This document shows, piece after piece, positions 41,466 to 50,692 of a stretch of DNA of 64,000 bases. The notes below the pieces were generated by a model. The model did no database searches, was not told the DNA's origin, and was given only the letters and a program-made list of their open reading frames with translations. Positions within the stretch are counted from its first letter, which is position 1, and every line of letters begins with the position of its first letter. The translations under genes were made by a program, and so were the position numbers. Source of the DNA: Stackebrandtia albiflava (GTDB lineage: Bacteria > Actinomycetota > Actinomycetes > Mycobacteriales > Micromonosporaceae); contig NZ_VLLL01000005.1 in NCBI RefSeq assembly GCF_007994225.1, forward strand, positions 1,597,142-1,661,141, written 5' to 3'.

Positions 41466-41987
41466 ATGACCGACACCTGGCCCGACCGGATCGAGATCCG
41501 CCCGCTCACCGCCGACGACGCCGCCCTGATCACGCGGTGGCGCTATGACGGGCCCTGGCGGGTCTACGACTCCGGGGAGGAGGCGTTGACGGCGGAGGAC
41601 GGCTACCTGGCCGTCACCGGCGCCGACGGCGGCCCGCTCCTGGGCTTCTGCTGCACCGGCGTCGAGGCCCGCGTACCGGGTCTGACCGGGGAACCGGGAC
41701 TGCTCGACGTGGGTGTGGGCATGGACCCCGCGCTGGTCGGGCGCGGCCACGGCCGGGCCTTCGGCGAGGCCGTGCTCGGCCACCTGCACCGGCTCGCGGA
41801 CGGGCGTCGCCTGCGCGCGGTCGTGCAGAGCTGGAACGTCCGGAGCCTGCGCCTCGCCGCCGCGCTCGGTTTCGTCGCCACCGGTGTCCACACCTGTGAA
41901 CAGGGTGGCCGTGACGTCGAGTACACGGTGCTCGTCACGACCGCGCGGGAACCGGGCCCGGACACGCCGCCGGGGACCGGTCGGTGA
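41466..41987 (+). CDS. GNAT family N-acetyltransferase
   Basis: 173-aa RimJ/RimL-like acetyltransferase. RIEIRPLTADDAALITRWRYDGPW starts the fold. The acetyl-CoA loop is LVGRGHGRAFGEAVL (about 92-106), and VQSWNVRSLRLAAALGFVATG is the late motif (about 120-140). Substrate not deducible. It lies 41 nt after the exonuclease gene and ends within the hairpin that separates it from the convergent RND permease gene. Confidence 0.9.
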   Translation: MTDTWPDRIEIRPLTADDAALITRWRYDGPWRVYDSGEEALTAEDGYLAVTGADGGPLLGFCCTGVEARVPGLTGEPGLLDVGVGMDPALVGRGHGRAFGEAVLGHLHRLADGRRLRAVVQSWNVRSLRLAAALGFVATGVHTCEQGGRDVEYTVLVTTAREPGPDTPPGTGR

Positions 41988-42001
41988 GACCGGTCCCCGG
42001 C
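41969..42001. terminator. Bidirectional hairpin terminator
   Basis: A perfect 14-bp stem (41969-41982 with 41988-42001) with a 5-nt loop overlaps the end of the GNAT gene and precedes the convergent RND gene end at 42016. Confidence 0.82.
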
Positions 42002-42015
42002 GGGTCGTCGTCCGG

Positions 42016-45000
42016 CTAGACCTTCACCGGCTCCGGTGCGGTCTCCTCCTCCGTGACGTCCTCCTCGGCCGCCGCCGGGGCGACCGGCTTGCGGCGGAAC
42101 CTCTCCTTCGTACGCTCCACCACGGCGTACAGGGTCGGCACCAGCAGCAACGTGAGCAGCGTCGACGAGACCAGGCCGCCGATGACCACGATCGCCAGGT
42201 CCTGGGCGATGAACCCGCCCGAACCGGTCAGGCCGATCGCCATCGGGATCAACGCGAAGATGGTCGCGATGGCCGTCATCAGGATCGGACGCAGTCGCCG
42301 GCGCCCGCCCGCGATCACCGCCTCCTGGATCCCCATGCCCTGCGCCCGGTACTGGTTGATCAGGTCGATCAACACGATGGCGTTGGTGACGACGATCCCG
42401 ATCAGCATGAGCAGACCGATCATCGCCGGGACGCCCAGCGGCGTGTCGGTGACCAGCAGCAGGCCCAGCGCGCCGGTCGCGGCGAACGGGATCGACACCA
42501 GCAGGATCAGCGGCTGCACGAAGCTGCGGAACGTCGCGACCATGATCATGAAGACCAGGGCGACCGCGACGGCCATCGCCAACCCGAGGTCGGCGAACGC
42601 CTCCTGCTGATCGGCGCTGGATCCGCCCACCCGGTAATCGGTTCCGGCGGGCAGGTCCAGTTCGGCCAGCCGCTCGGTCAGCGTGCCCGAGACCGCGCCG
42701 AGGTCGTTGGGGTCGACTCCGGCGGTCACGGCGGCGCTGCGTTCACCGTCGATGCGGCTGATCTCGGTGGGGCCGTCGACGACGGCCACCTCGGCCACGT
42801 CGGACAACTCGACCATGCCGGTCGCGGTCGCCAGCCGCAGCTCCTCGATCTCGGACACGTCGGCGGGCGCGTCGCCGCTGGAGAGGACGATCTGGTTGGT
42901 GGTGCCGTCGATCGCGATCTCACCGACGGGTGCGCCCTGGAACGCCTGGGCCACGTACTGGCCGATCGCGGCCTCGGAGAGTCCGGCCTCGGCGGCGGCC
43001 TGCCGGTCCACCGTCACCTCGATGCGGGGAGCGGCGTCGGCGAGGTTCGACGAGACGTCCCGCAGTTCGGTGATGTCGGACATCGCCGACTCGACCAGCG
43101 CGGTGGCCTCGGCCAGCGACTCGGCGTCGCCACCCTGCACGATGACCTCGATGCCGTTGCCGCCCATGGCCTCCGCGCCGGCCTGCATGCCGACGACCAC
43201 TTCGCCGACGTCGGAGAGTTCCCCGATGCGGTCCCGCAGTTCCTCCTCGACGACCGAGGCGTCGGCGTCGGTCTCCAGGGTCACGTTGAAGTTCGCCTTG
43301 TGGGAGTTCCCGCCCATTCCGCCGAACATCGGGTTGCCCGAGCCGATGTTGACCTGGTAGGCGGCCACGCCCTCGGTGTCGGCGAGGACCTGCTCGATCT
43401 CGGCCGCCGCGGCGTCGGTGGTCGCCAGGTCGGTGCCGGTGGGCAGGGTCTGGCTGATCGCCGTGGTGTCCTGGCCGCTGGAGTCGAGGAAGTTGGTCTT
43501 CAGGTTCGGCGCCAGCGCCATGGTGCCGCCCAGGACGACCAGGCCGATGAGGACCGTCACCAGCTTGTAGCGGGTCGCGAACCGCAGCACCGGCACGTAC
43601 ATCCGCTGGAGCGGGCTGCGCAACTCCTTGGCCTCGGCCTCCCGCCGCACCGCCTCGCGTTCGGCGGCGTCACCCCGGGGGGCGCGCAGGAACCAGTAGG
43701 CGAGCACCGGGATGACCGTGAGCGACACCAGCAGCGACGCCAGCAGCGCAACGGTCACGGTGACCGCGAAGGACGAGAACAGTTCGCCGACCATGCCGCC
43801 CACCAACGCGATGGGCAGGAAGACGGCGACCGTGGTCAGCGTCGAGGAGGTGACCGCGCCGGCGACCTCACGGACACCGTTGACGACGGCGTCCGACTTG
43901 GCCTCGCCGTACCCGAGGTGGCGTTTGATGTTCTCCAGGACGACGATCGAGTCGTCGACGACCCGGCCGATGGAGATGGTGAGCGCGCCGAGGGTGAGCA
44001 TGTTGAGCGAGTAGTCGCCGACCCACAGCGAGATGAGGGCGATGACGACCGACAACGGGATCGACACCGCCGTCACCAGCGTGGACCGCAGCGACAGCAG
44101 GAACACCATGATCACGATCACCGCGAAGATCAGGCCGAGGGCGCCCTCGGTGGTCAGGTCCTCGATCGACCGTTCCACGTAGGGCGCCTGGTCGAAGATG
44201 ACGGTCATCTCCGCGTCCGCGCCGACCTGTGCGGTGAGGTCCGGGAGCAGGTCCCTGACCTCGTGGGAGATCGCGACGGCGTTGCCGTCGCCGAGCATGG
44301 TGATCGACAGGCCCAGACTGGGTTCACCGTTGGTGCGGGTGACGGCGGTGGCGTCCTCGGTGACGAGTTCGACGGTGGCCACGTCGCCCAGCGCGACCGG
44401 TTCCGGCGCGGCGGGCGGCGTCTGTCCGGGCTGCTGGCCGCTCGAGGGGGGCGCCGAGGGTGTGAGGTGGATGGACTCGATGTCCTCCAGCGAGGTCAAC
44501 TGCGCGCCGACCTGGACGGTCAGTTCCCGGCCGTCCTCGACGACGCTGCCCGCCGGCATCGCCACCCCGTTGCTGCGAAGCGCCTCGATGACGGTCGCGG
44601 GGCTGACCCCGGCCGCGGCCATCTCGGCGGCGTCGGGGGTGATCACGACCCGTTCCTCGCGTGCCCCGGTCACCGCGACGTCCTTGACGTCGGCGATGCC
44701 CTCCAGTTCGGGCACGACCGAGGTCTCCAGCGCCTCCTTCAACGCCGCCTCGTCCTCACCGCCACTGACGGCCAGGGCCATGATCGGCAGGTCGTCGGTG
44801 CTGCCGGCGACGACCCGGGGGTCGGTGTCGGCGGGTAGACGGGATTCGATCTCGCCCACGGCGGACTCGATGTCGCCGGTGATCTTCTCGGTGTCCATGT
44901 CGTAGTCGAAGGACACCCGGATGTTCGCGAGGCCCTCCGCGGACGTGGAGGTGATCTCCTCGACTCCGTCGAGTCCCTGGATCGCGGCCTCGATCGGCTC

Positions 45001-45195
45001 GGTGACCTGCTGCTCGACGATCTCCGGGGAGGCGCCGGGGTACGTGGCCACGACCGAGACCATCGGCAGGCTCAACGAGGGGAGCAGCTGCTGGTTGAGC
45101 TGGGGTATGGCGAAGACGCCGACACCGCTGAGCACCAGCGCGATCATGATGACGAGACTGCGGTTGGCAAGGCTGAGCCTGGCCAGTGCGGTCAT
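42016..45195 (-). CDS. Efflux RND transporter permease (HAE1/SwrC-like)
   Basis: 1059-aa RND permease with twelve helices and two large extracytoplasmic loops. First helix MTALARLSLANRSLVIMIAL, DDSIVVLEN in TM4 (proton-relay Asp), and VGTNAIVLIDL-type repeat (IVVTNAIVLIDLINQ) near the end are typical. The C-terminal tail is Glu/Val-rich. No membrane-fusion or outer-membrane partner gene is nearby, as in the Gram-positive SwrC type, which exports lipopeptides. The frame extends to 45252; ATG 45195 chosen. Divergent from a MarR gene with a palindrome between. Confidence 0.95.
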   Translation of the reverse strand: MTALARLSLANRSLVIMIALVLSGVGVFAIPQLNQQLLPSLSLPMVSVVATYPGASPEIVEQQVTEPIEAAIQGLDGVEEITSTSAEGLANIRVSFDYDMDTEKITGDIESAVGEIESRLPADTDPRVVAGSTDDLPIMALAVSGGEDEAALKEALETSVVPELEGIADVKDVAVTGAREERVVITPDAAEMAAAGVSPATVIEALRSNGVAMPAGSVVEDGRELTVQVGAQLTSLEDIESIHLTPSAPPSSGQQPGQTPPAAPEPVALGDVATVELVTEDATAVTRTNGEPSLGLSITMLGDGNAVAISHEVRDLLPDLTAQVGADAEMTVIFDQAPYVERSIEDLTTEGALGLIFAVIVIMVFLLSLRSTLVTAVSIPLSVVIALISLWVGDYSLNMLTLGALTISIGRVVDDSIVVLENIKRHLGYGEAKSDAVVNGVREVAGAVTSSTLTTVAVFLPIALVGGMVGELFSSFAVTVTVALLASLLVSLTVIPVLAYWFLRAPRGDAAEREAVRREAEAKELRSPLQRMYVPVLRFATRYKLVTVLIGLVVLGGTMALAPNLKTNFLDSSGQDTTAISQTLPTGTDLATTDAAAAEIEQVLADTEGVAAYQVNIGSGNPMFGGMGGNSHKANFNVTLETDADASVVEEELRDRIGELSDVGEVVVGMQAGAEAMGGNGIEVIVQGGDAESLAEATALVESAMSDITELRDVSSNLADAAPRIEVTVDRQAAAEAGLSEAAIGQYVAQAFQGAPVGEIAIDGTTNQIVLSSGDAPADVSEIEELRLATATGMVELSDVAEVAVVDGPTEISRIDGERSAAVTAGVDPNDLGAVSGTLTERLAELDLPAGTDYRVGGSSADQQEAFADLGLAMAVAVALVFMIMVATFRSFVQPLILLVSIPFAATGALGLLLVTDTPLGVPAMIGLLMLIGIVVTNAIVLIDLINQYRAQGMGIQEAVIAGGRRRLRPILMTAIATIFALIPMAIGLTGSGGFIAQDLAIVVIGGLVSSTLLTLLLVPTLYAVVERTKERFRRKPVAPAAAEEDVTEEETAPEPVKV

Positions 45196-45244
45196 GGTGG
45201 ATCCCTTCGGGAGGAACGGGGGTGGCGAGAAAAGTTCAGCCAAA

Positions 45245-45257
45245 GCTAACATTTAGC
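45245..45257. promoter_or_regulatory. MarR operator between RND and MarR genes
   Basis: GCTAACATTTAGC is a perfect 5+3+5 palindrome, located 50 bp upstream of the RND ATG and just upstream of TACTTT (45266-45271), a likely -10 of the MarR gene. Its position would block both promoters. Confidence 0.65.
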
Positions 45258-45339
45258 CTCGACCGTACTTTCCGGGTCTCAGGTGGATCTCAGCTTCACC
45301 GTCTCCCGGCCCCATGCCCGCCGAAGGAGCGCACCGCAG

Positions 45340-45801
45340 TTGTCGACCGACGCCGAACGCGATCAGATCATCGAGAGGATCAAGGGGGCGCAGGAGGACA
45401 TGGCGAGAGTCTTCGCCGAGGACCGCACGAGTTCGCTGTTGGCGTCGACGTTGACGATGCAACAGCTCAAGGTGGTGGTGATCCTGTCCCTCGACGATTC
45501 GCTCTCCGGGCAGGATCTGAGCCGCCGGCTGGGAGTCGGCCTGGCGACAGTCACCGGGATCGTGGACCGGCTCGTGGCACAGGATATCGTGCGGCGCTTC
45601 GAGGACCCCCGGGACCGGCGGGTGCGCAGGGTCACACTGACGCCCCACGGGCGCCGCGTGCTCGAGGAGCTCGACGAGACGGGCACGGCACGGATGCAGC
45701 GCATACTCGCCAGGCTCGACACCGAGACCCTGCGGGACTTCGAGTCGATCCTGCGGCGCATCCTGGCGGTGATCGACGAGACCCGGGAGGAACAGGTGTA
45801 A
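45340..45801 (+). CDS. MarR family transcriptional regulator
   Basis: 153-aa wHTH protein. TMQQLKVVVILSLDDSLSGQDLSRRLG, ATVTGIVDRLVAQDIVRR and the wing DPRDRRVRRVTLT are MarR features. The frame is open from GTG 45283, but GAAGGAG (45323-45329) lies 10 nt before an in-frame TTG at 45340, giving the family-like start STDAERDQIIERI; I chose this. It most likely represses the divergent RND gene and itself. Followed after 56 nt by the PEP-utilising enzyme, probably the same operon. Confidence 0.88.
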   Translation: MSTDAERDQIIERIKGAQEDMARVFAEDRTSSLLASTLTMQQLKVVVILSLDDSLSGQDLSRRLGVGLATVTGIVDRLVAQDIVRRFEDPRDRRVRRVTLTPHGRRVLEELDETGTARMQRILARLDTETLRDFESILRRILAVIDETREEQV

Positions 45802-45857
45802 AAAGGGCGTGGTGCGTGCCGGACGGCCGCGCACGTCGACCGGCAGGCGGTGCCCAC

Positions 45858-48419
45858 ATGACATCCCGATCAGTCACACCGTTGACCCTCCCGTTGGCGG
45901 ACGACCGCGCCGCCCCGGCGCTCGTCGGAGGTAAGGGGGCCTCCCTGGCGATCGCCGCGCGGGCGGGCCTGCCCGTACCCGACGGTTTCCACGTCACCAC
46001 CTCCGCCTACCGGGAGTTCGCCGAGGAGACCGGGATCGCGCGCCGGCTGGACGCGCTGATCGAGGGGACCGACCCCGCCGACCCCACCTCCTCGGCCACG
46101 ATCGAACGGGGGGTGAGGGAACTCTTCGAGGCCCACCGCCCCTCCCCCGCCCTGGTGGCCGCGATCGGAGAAGCCCTCACCGCACTGTCCGGACCGGTGG
46201 CCGTACGGTCGTCGGCCACCGCCGAGGACCTGCCCGAGCACTCCTTCGCGGGCCAGTTGGAGTCCTTCCTGCACCTCACCGAGCCCGCCGCCGTGGTGGC
46301 GGCGGTGCGCGCGTGCTGGGCGTCACTGTGGACGGCCAGGGCGGTGGGATACCGGGCACGCACCGGACTCGACGGCCACCCGCCGGACATCGCCGTCGTC
46401 GTGCAGGAACTGGTGCCCGCGGAGTGCTCGGGCGTCCTGTTCACCGCCGACCCGGTCACCGGTGACCGGGACCGGATGGTCGTCAACGCGACCTGGGGAC
46501 TCGGTGAGTCGCTGGTGGGTGGATCCGTCACGCCCGACGAGTACACCGTCAGCGGGGACGGCCGCCGCGTGCTCGCCCGGCGGATCGGTGACAAGGCGGT
46601 GGAGACGGTCACCGTCGAGGGCGGCACCGTCGAACGCCCGGTGCCCGCCGAACGGCGCGGCGCCCCCACACTGGACGACGCGCGGCTGCGGCGGCTCGCC
46701 GACCTGGGCCGCCGGGTCGCACGCGAGTACGGCCGCCCCATGGACGTCGAGTGGGCGTGGCACGACGACCGGCCGTACCTGCTCCAGGTCCGGCCCGTCA
46801 CCGGTCTGCCCACCCGGCGGGAGGTGTGGAACGACACCCTCCACGGCGACTTCCTGTGGTCGGCGGGGAACCTCGGGGAGGCGCTTCCCGGCGTCATGAC
46901 CCCGGTGACCTGGGCACTGGTACAGCGCACCATCGCGGGTGCGATGGCGATACCCGAGGACGGGCCGTACCGCCTGGCGGGCAACATCGGCGGCCGGCTG
47001 TACGTCAACCACACGTTCCTGTTGGGGGCCGCGCGGGCGCTCGGCGTGGGAAGGGTGATGGCCCAGGCCGCCGACCTCGCGTTTGGTGAGATCCCCGCCG
47101 ACATGTCACGTCCGGACCTGCCGGTGCCCTGGTGGCGGCTGCTGCCACGGTTGGCGCCGGGGGCGGCGCGCTTCCAGATCGTCGTGGGCCGCCTGCAACG
47201 GGACCTCCCCGGCCACGTGCGGCGGTACCGCCGGCGGTGCGAGGTGGCGGTCGCCGCCGTCGACGCGGCCGACACACCCGCCGCGCTGATCTCGCTGTGG
47301 CACGAACAGTGCGCACCGCTGCACCGCGACGGCCCGCGTCTCCTGGCGGCGGGCAGCCGCGTCAACGGGATGGAACTGGCACGGCTGCGGCCGTGGCTGC
47401 GGTCCCTCGTGGACGACGCCGACGCGACCACCCTCAGCGCGGGCGTCTCCGCCGACGGTGAGCTCGCCAGCCTGGGGCCGCTGCGGGGCCTGTACCGACT
47501 GGCCGCCGGCGAGATCGACCGCGACGCCTTCGTCGCCGAATGGGGTCACCGCTGCCCCGACGAACTGGAACTCGCCGCGCCACGGCCCGCTGAGGACCCC
47601 GCCTGGATCGACCGGCAACTCGCCGGACTGTCCGACGCACCCGACATCGACTCCCTGCTGGCCCGTCGCCGGCGCGACCACGCCGAGGCGATGGAACGGT
47701 TCGGCCGGGCGCATCCGGGCAGGGTCACCGAGTTGCGTCGCCGATTGCGCAAGGCCTCCGAGGCGGTGCGCGCCCGGGAGGCGACCCGTTCGGAGTCGGT
47801 GCGCGGGCTGTGGCCGGTGCGTCGATGGCTGTTGCGCACCGGTGAGCTCACCGGACTCGGCGACGACGTGTTCATGCTCCGGCCCGAGGAGCTGCTGGCG
47901 GTCCTGGCGGGCGACGACTCCCCCCGCGAGCTGATCCCGGCGAGGCGCGCCGCGTACGACCACTACCGTGCGCTCCCGGCGTATCCGGTGCTGATACGCG
48001 GCCGGTTCGATCCCGAGGCGTGGGCCGCCGACCCGGACCGCCGGATCGACCGGTTCGACCCGGGCACCGGGCGGCCCGCCGACACCGATCCGCGCCGCAT
48101 CGTCGGCACCGCCGGGTCCTCCGGTGTCGCCGTGGGCACGGCGCGGGTCGTCGGCGACCCCACGGAGGCCGACCGGCTCGGCCACGGCGAGGTACTGGTC
48201 ACCCGGATCACCAACATCGGTTGGACGCCGGTGTTCCCCCGGGTGGCGGCGGTGGTGACCGACATCGGGGCGAGCCTGTCCCACGCCGCCATCGTCGCCC
48301 GGGAGCTCGGCGTCCCGGCCGTCGTCGGCTGCGGCGACGCGACGGCCCGGATCCGCACCGGTGACCGGGTCCGCGTCGACGGGGACACCGGCACCGTGGA
48401 GATCCTGACGGAGCGGTGA
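45858..48419 (+). CDS. PEP-synthase/rifampin phosphotransferase-like enzyme
   Basis: 853-aa three-domain phosphotransferase. An ATP-grasp N-terminal domain (about 1-315) has GGKGASLAIAARAGLPVPDGF and VRSSATAEDLPEHSFAGQ. A central helical domain (about 320-745) follows. The C-terminal swivelling phospho-His domain has IGASLSHAAIVARELGVPAVVG (His about 813). Length (about 850-870) and order fit rifampin phosphotransferase (Rph), whose central domain binds the drug, but also other PEP-synthase-like enzymes. MarR cotranscription and the adjacent RND pump favour a drug-related role. No rifamycin-associated element was found upstream. Confidence 0.85.
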   Translation: MTSRSVTPLTLPLADDRAAPALVGGKGASLAIAARAGLPVPDGFHVTTSAYREFAEETGIARRLDALIEGTDPADPTSSATIERGVRELFEAHRPSPALVAAIGEALTALSGPVAVRSSATAEDLPEHSFAGQLESFLHLTEPAAVVAAVRACWASLWTARAVGYRARTGLDGHPPDIAVVVQELVPAECSGVLFTADPVTGDRDRMVVNATWGLGESLVGGSVTPDEYTVSGDGRRVLARRIGDKAVETVTVEGGTVERPVPAERRGAPTLDDARLRRLADLGRRVAREYGRPMDVEWAWHDDRPYLLQVRPVTGLPTRREVWNDTLHGDFLWSAGNLGEALPGVMTPVTWALVQRTIAGAMAIPEDGPYRLAGNIGGRLYVNHTFLLGAARALGVGRVMAQAADLAFGEIPADMSRPDLPVPWWRLLPRLAPGAARFQIVVGRLQRDLPGHVRRYRRRCEVAVAAVDAADTPAALISLWHEQCAPLHRDGPRLLAAGSRVNGMELARLRPWLRSLVDDADATTLSAGVSADGELASLGPLRGLYRLAAGEIDRDAFVAEWGHRCPDELELAAPRPAEDPAWIDRQLAGLSDAPDIDSLLARRRRDHAEAMERFGRAHPGRVTELRRRLRKASEAVRAREATRSESVRGLWPVRRWLLRTGELTGLGDDVFMLRPEELLAVLAGDDSPRELIPARRAAYDHYRALPAYPVLIRGRFDPEAWAADPDRRIDRFDPGTGRPADTDPRRIVGTAGSSGVAVGTARVVGDPTEADRLGHGEVLVTRITNIGWTPVFPRVAAVVTDIGASLSHAAIVARELGVPAVVGCGDATARIRTGDRVRVDGDTGTVEILTER

Positions 48420-48458
48420 GAAGGTCCGCAGGACGCCCAACCGTGGTTGTTCGCCCGA

Positions 48459-48499
48459 TTGACCGGTGAGGTCACGACCGCTATAACTCCAATATGGAG
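48459..48499 (+). promoter_or_regulatory. Consensus-like promoter and palindrome at the pseudo-hydrolase start
   Basis: TTGACC (48459-48464) and TATAAC (48482-48487) are separated by 17 bp. The ATG at 48494 follows after 6 nt, so transcription starts at the start codon. CTCCAATATGGAG (48487-48499) is a 5+3+5 palindrome overlapping the +1 site and the ATG, a natural operator position. Confidence 0.65.
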
Positions 48500-49195
48500 A
48501 CCATGGTGTTCGTTCACCCCCTCGGCCACGGCTCCCGGGTCTGGCGGCGGCAACGTGAGGCGCTGGCGGGCCGCTACGAGGTGATCACCGTGGACCTGCC
48601 GGGGCACGGGGGGACTCCCGGGCCGTTCACGTTGACGGCCGCGGTCGGCGCGCTCACACCGCACCTGTCCCGGGGAGCGCACCTGGTGGCGATGGGCGAC
48701 GGCTGCCTGGTGGCCGTGCTCGCCGCGTTGGCGTGCCGGGACCGGCTGCCCGGGCTGGTGTTGTCGTCGCCGCGGATCCGCCCCTCACTGCCGCCGCCGC
48801 TGTACCGGGTCGCCGCCGCGATCACGCCCACGCCGGTGTTGCGGTTGTTCGCGGCGGCACGGAATCTGCGGTCGCGCGAGGTCCGGGAGGCGGTCGACGC
48901 GGGACTGCGTGAGGTCGGCGGGGACATCCGGCGACAGATCGCCGTCAAGGTCGCGCACACCGATCTCACGCCACGGTTGCGGCACCTGACCGTACCCACC
49001 CTGGTGCTGTGCGGGGAACGGGATCCGGCGGGGTGCCGGGAGAGCGGCGTGATCGCCGGGATGCTGCCGGCGGCACGCCGCGAGACCGTACCCGGCGCGG
49101 GCGCGTTCCCGAACCTGGAGGCCGCCGCCGCGTTCGACCGGATCGTGACAGGATTCGTTGATGGCCACTCCCGCCCACAGCGGCATGACCCTTGA
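48494..49195 (+). CDS. Alpha/beta hydrolase-fold protein lacking catalytic Ser and His
   Basis: 233-aa protein of the alpha/beta hydrolase fold: MVFVHPLGHGSRVWRRQ (oxyanion loop), VITVDLPGHGGTP, and GERDPAGC near 178. The nucleophile elbow reads AMGDGCL with Asp69 where Ser is expected, and the usual GAGHMPNLE reads GAGAFPNLE, so the His is lost as well. It may be a pseudoenzyme, or use other chemistry as in Asp-dependent haloalkane dehalogenases, though those keep His. Overlaps the HD gene by 35 nt. Strong promoter in front. Confidence 0.86.
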   Translation: METMVFVHPLGHGSRVWRRQREALAGRYEVITVDLPGHGGTPGPFTLTAAVGALTPHLSRGAHLVAMGDGCLVAVLAALACRDRLPGLVLSSPRIRPSLPPPLYRVAAAITPTPVLRLFAAARNLRSREVREAVDAGLREVGGDIRRQIAVKVAHTDLTPRLRHLTVPTLVLCGERDPAGCRESGVIAGMLPAARRETVPGAGAFPNLEAAAAFDRIVTGFVDGHSRPQRHDP

Positions 49196-49646
49196 GGACG
49201 CCGACCGGATCGCCGCCCGGTATCACCTCGGCCAGGCCGACAAGAGCGGCATGCCGTACATCAGGCATCCTCGCGCCGTGGCCGCCTCGGTGGCCGCCGC
49301 CGGCGGTTCGACCGCCCAGCAGGTGGCCGCGGTGTTGCACGACGTCGTCGAGGACACCGAGGCCACACTGGAGAAGCTGGCCGACCTGGGCGTACCCGAC
49401 GAGGCGCTCGTCCTCGTCGACGCGATGACGAAACGGGACGGCGAGTCCCATGAGGACTATCTGGACCGGTTGGCCTCGGTCCCCGGTGCGATCCTGATCA
49501 AGCGTTGCGACATCGCGCACAACACGTCACCGGAGCGGATGGCCAAACTGCCGCCGAGACTGCGCGGTCGGCTCACCGCCAAGTACGAACGCGCGCTGCG
49601 TCGACTGGACGCGCTGGAGTCCGGCCGTTCCGGTGCCGTGGACTGA
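49161..49646 (+). CDS. HD domain-containing protein (small RelA/SpoT hydrolase-like)
   Basis: 161-aa protein with an HD domain like the small alarmone/guanosine hydrolases: GMPYIRHPRAVAASV (His), VAAVLHDVVEDTEAT (HD pair), DEALVLVDAMTKRDGESHEDYLDRLAS and ILIKRCDIAHNTSPER (second Asp). ATG 49161 or ATG 49185 could start it; both overlap the upstream gene, so it is coupled to it. Predicted phosphohydrolase, possibly (p)ppGpp or a nucleotide. Converges with the desulfhydrase gene. Confidence 0.9.
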   Translation: MATPAHSGMTLEDADRIAARYHLGQADKSGMPYIRHPRAVAASVAAAGGSTAQQVAAVLHDVVEDTEATLEKLADLGVPDEALVLVDAMTKRDGESHEDYLDRLASVPGAILIKRCDIAHNTSPERMAKLPPRLRGRLTAKYERALRRLDALESGRSGAVD

Positions 49647-50609
49647 TCACCACCACGGTGGCGGCCCGGTGACCACCGCCACGACGCGGCTGCCCGCCGG
49701 TACGAGCGGCGACCCGGCCGTGCCGTACACCGCCGCGAGCGACTTCGCCACGTACACCGGTTCCAGCCGGATACCGTGCCGCGCCCGGAAGTCGGCCATG
49801 AACCCGTCGAGTTCGGGGGTCCGCCTGGCGTAGCCTCCGAAGTGGTGCCGGTAGTCGATCGACCAGTCGCCCCGGCGGCCACCGAATGCCTCCCGCTGCA
49901 ACCGGGTCACCTCCGGGTCCAGGAAGCCGTCACCGCGCAGCACCGACACTCCGAGGACCCGCCACGACGGCGGCACCCCCGCCGCCACCCCCGCGATGGT
50001 GCCGCCGCTGCCGACCGGTACGCACACCAGGTCGGTGCCGGGCAGCTGGGCGGCGATCTCGGCACCCAGGTCCCGGCAGCCGCGCACCCCCAGGTCGTTG
50101 CTGCCTCCCTCGGGCACGTGGTGGAAGTCCCCGAAGCGTTCCCGCAGCGGATCGAGTACCTCCGGCAGGTGCTTGCGGCGGTAGCGTTCCCGGTCCAGAT
50201 AGGTCAGGGTCATGCCGTCGGCGGCGGCGCGGCCCAGCACCGGGTTGAGGGGACGGTGCGCCTCGCCCCGGATGACGCCGACGGTGTCGATCCCGAGGAG
50301 CCGCCCGGCGGCGGCGGTCGCGGCGATGTGATGCGAGTAGGCGCCGCCGAAGGTCAGCAGGGTCCGGTGGCCCTCGTCGGCCGCCCGCCGGAGGTTGCCG
50401 ACGAGTTTGCGCCACTTGTTGCCGGGCAGGTCGGGATGGATCAGGTCGTCGCGTTTCAGCCACAGCCGTACACCGTGACGCCGCAGCCGTTCGTCGTCCA
50501 GTTCGACCACCGGTGAGGGGATCCGCGGCGTCAGCCGTTCCCACCCGGTGCGCGCGGACTCCGGCGTGACCGGGTCACCGTCGGAGGCGGGCTGGTCGGC
50601 GGCGGACAC
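49647..50609 (-). CDS. ACC deaminase/D-cysteine desulfhydrase family PLP enzyme
   Basis: 320-aa fold-type II PLP enzyme. Schiff-base Lys65 in GNKWRKLVG, LKRDDLIHPDLPGNK before it, SHHIAATAAAGRLLG (Ser/His of the phosphate-substrate region), PVGSGGTIAGVAAG (PLP phosphate loop). Deaminates D-cysteine or ACC to a keto acid and ammonia; which substrate cannot be told. It ends 1 nt from the HD gene stop and is divergent from the GNAT gene. Start ATG 50609. Confidence 0.93.
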   Translation of the reverse strand: MSAADQPASDGDPVTPESARTGWERLTPRIPSPVVELDDERLRRHGVRLWLKRDDLIHPDLPGNKWRKLVGNLRRAADEGHRTLLTFGGAYSHHIAATAAAGRLLGIDTVGVIRGEAHRPLNPVLGRAAADGMTLTYLDRERYRRKHLPEVLDPLRERFGDFHHVPEGGSNDLGVRGCRDLGAEIAAQLPGTDLVCVPVGSGGTIAGVAAGVPPSWRVLGVSVLRGDGFLDPEVTRLQREAFGGRRGDWSIDYRHHFGGYARRTPELDGFMADFRARHGIRLEPVYVAKSLAAVYGTAGSPLVPAGSRVVAVVTGPPPWW

Positions 50610-50692
50610 GCCGCCACCATACCGGCGGCCGATGTGGGGATTCCGCTCACAGGGTCTCGTCGCCGGCCCGGACGAAGGCTAGCGTGGCCGTG

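Noticed and set aside
41713-44838. Long plus-strand open frame opposite the RND permease
   Set aside because: Composition (His/Asp/Arg/Gly-rich) and lack of any motif mark it as an antisense artefact of the permease gene.
45780-45858. Rifamycin-associated element expected before rifampin-inactivating genes
   Set aside because: No 19-bp palindrome of that type is present between MarR and the Rph-like gene, so rifampin induction was not claimed.
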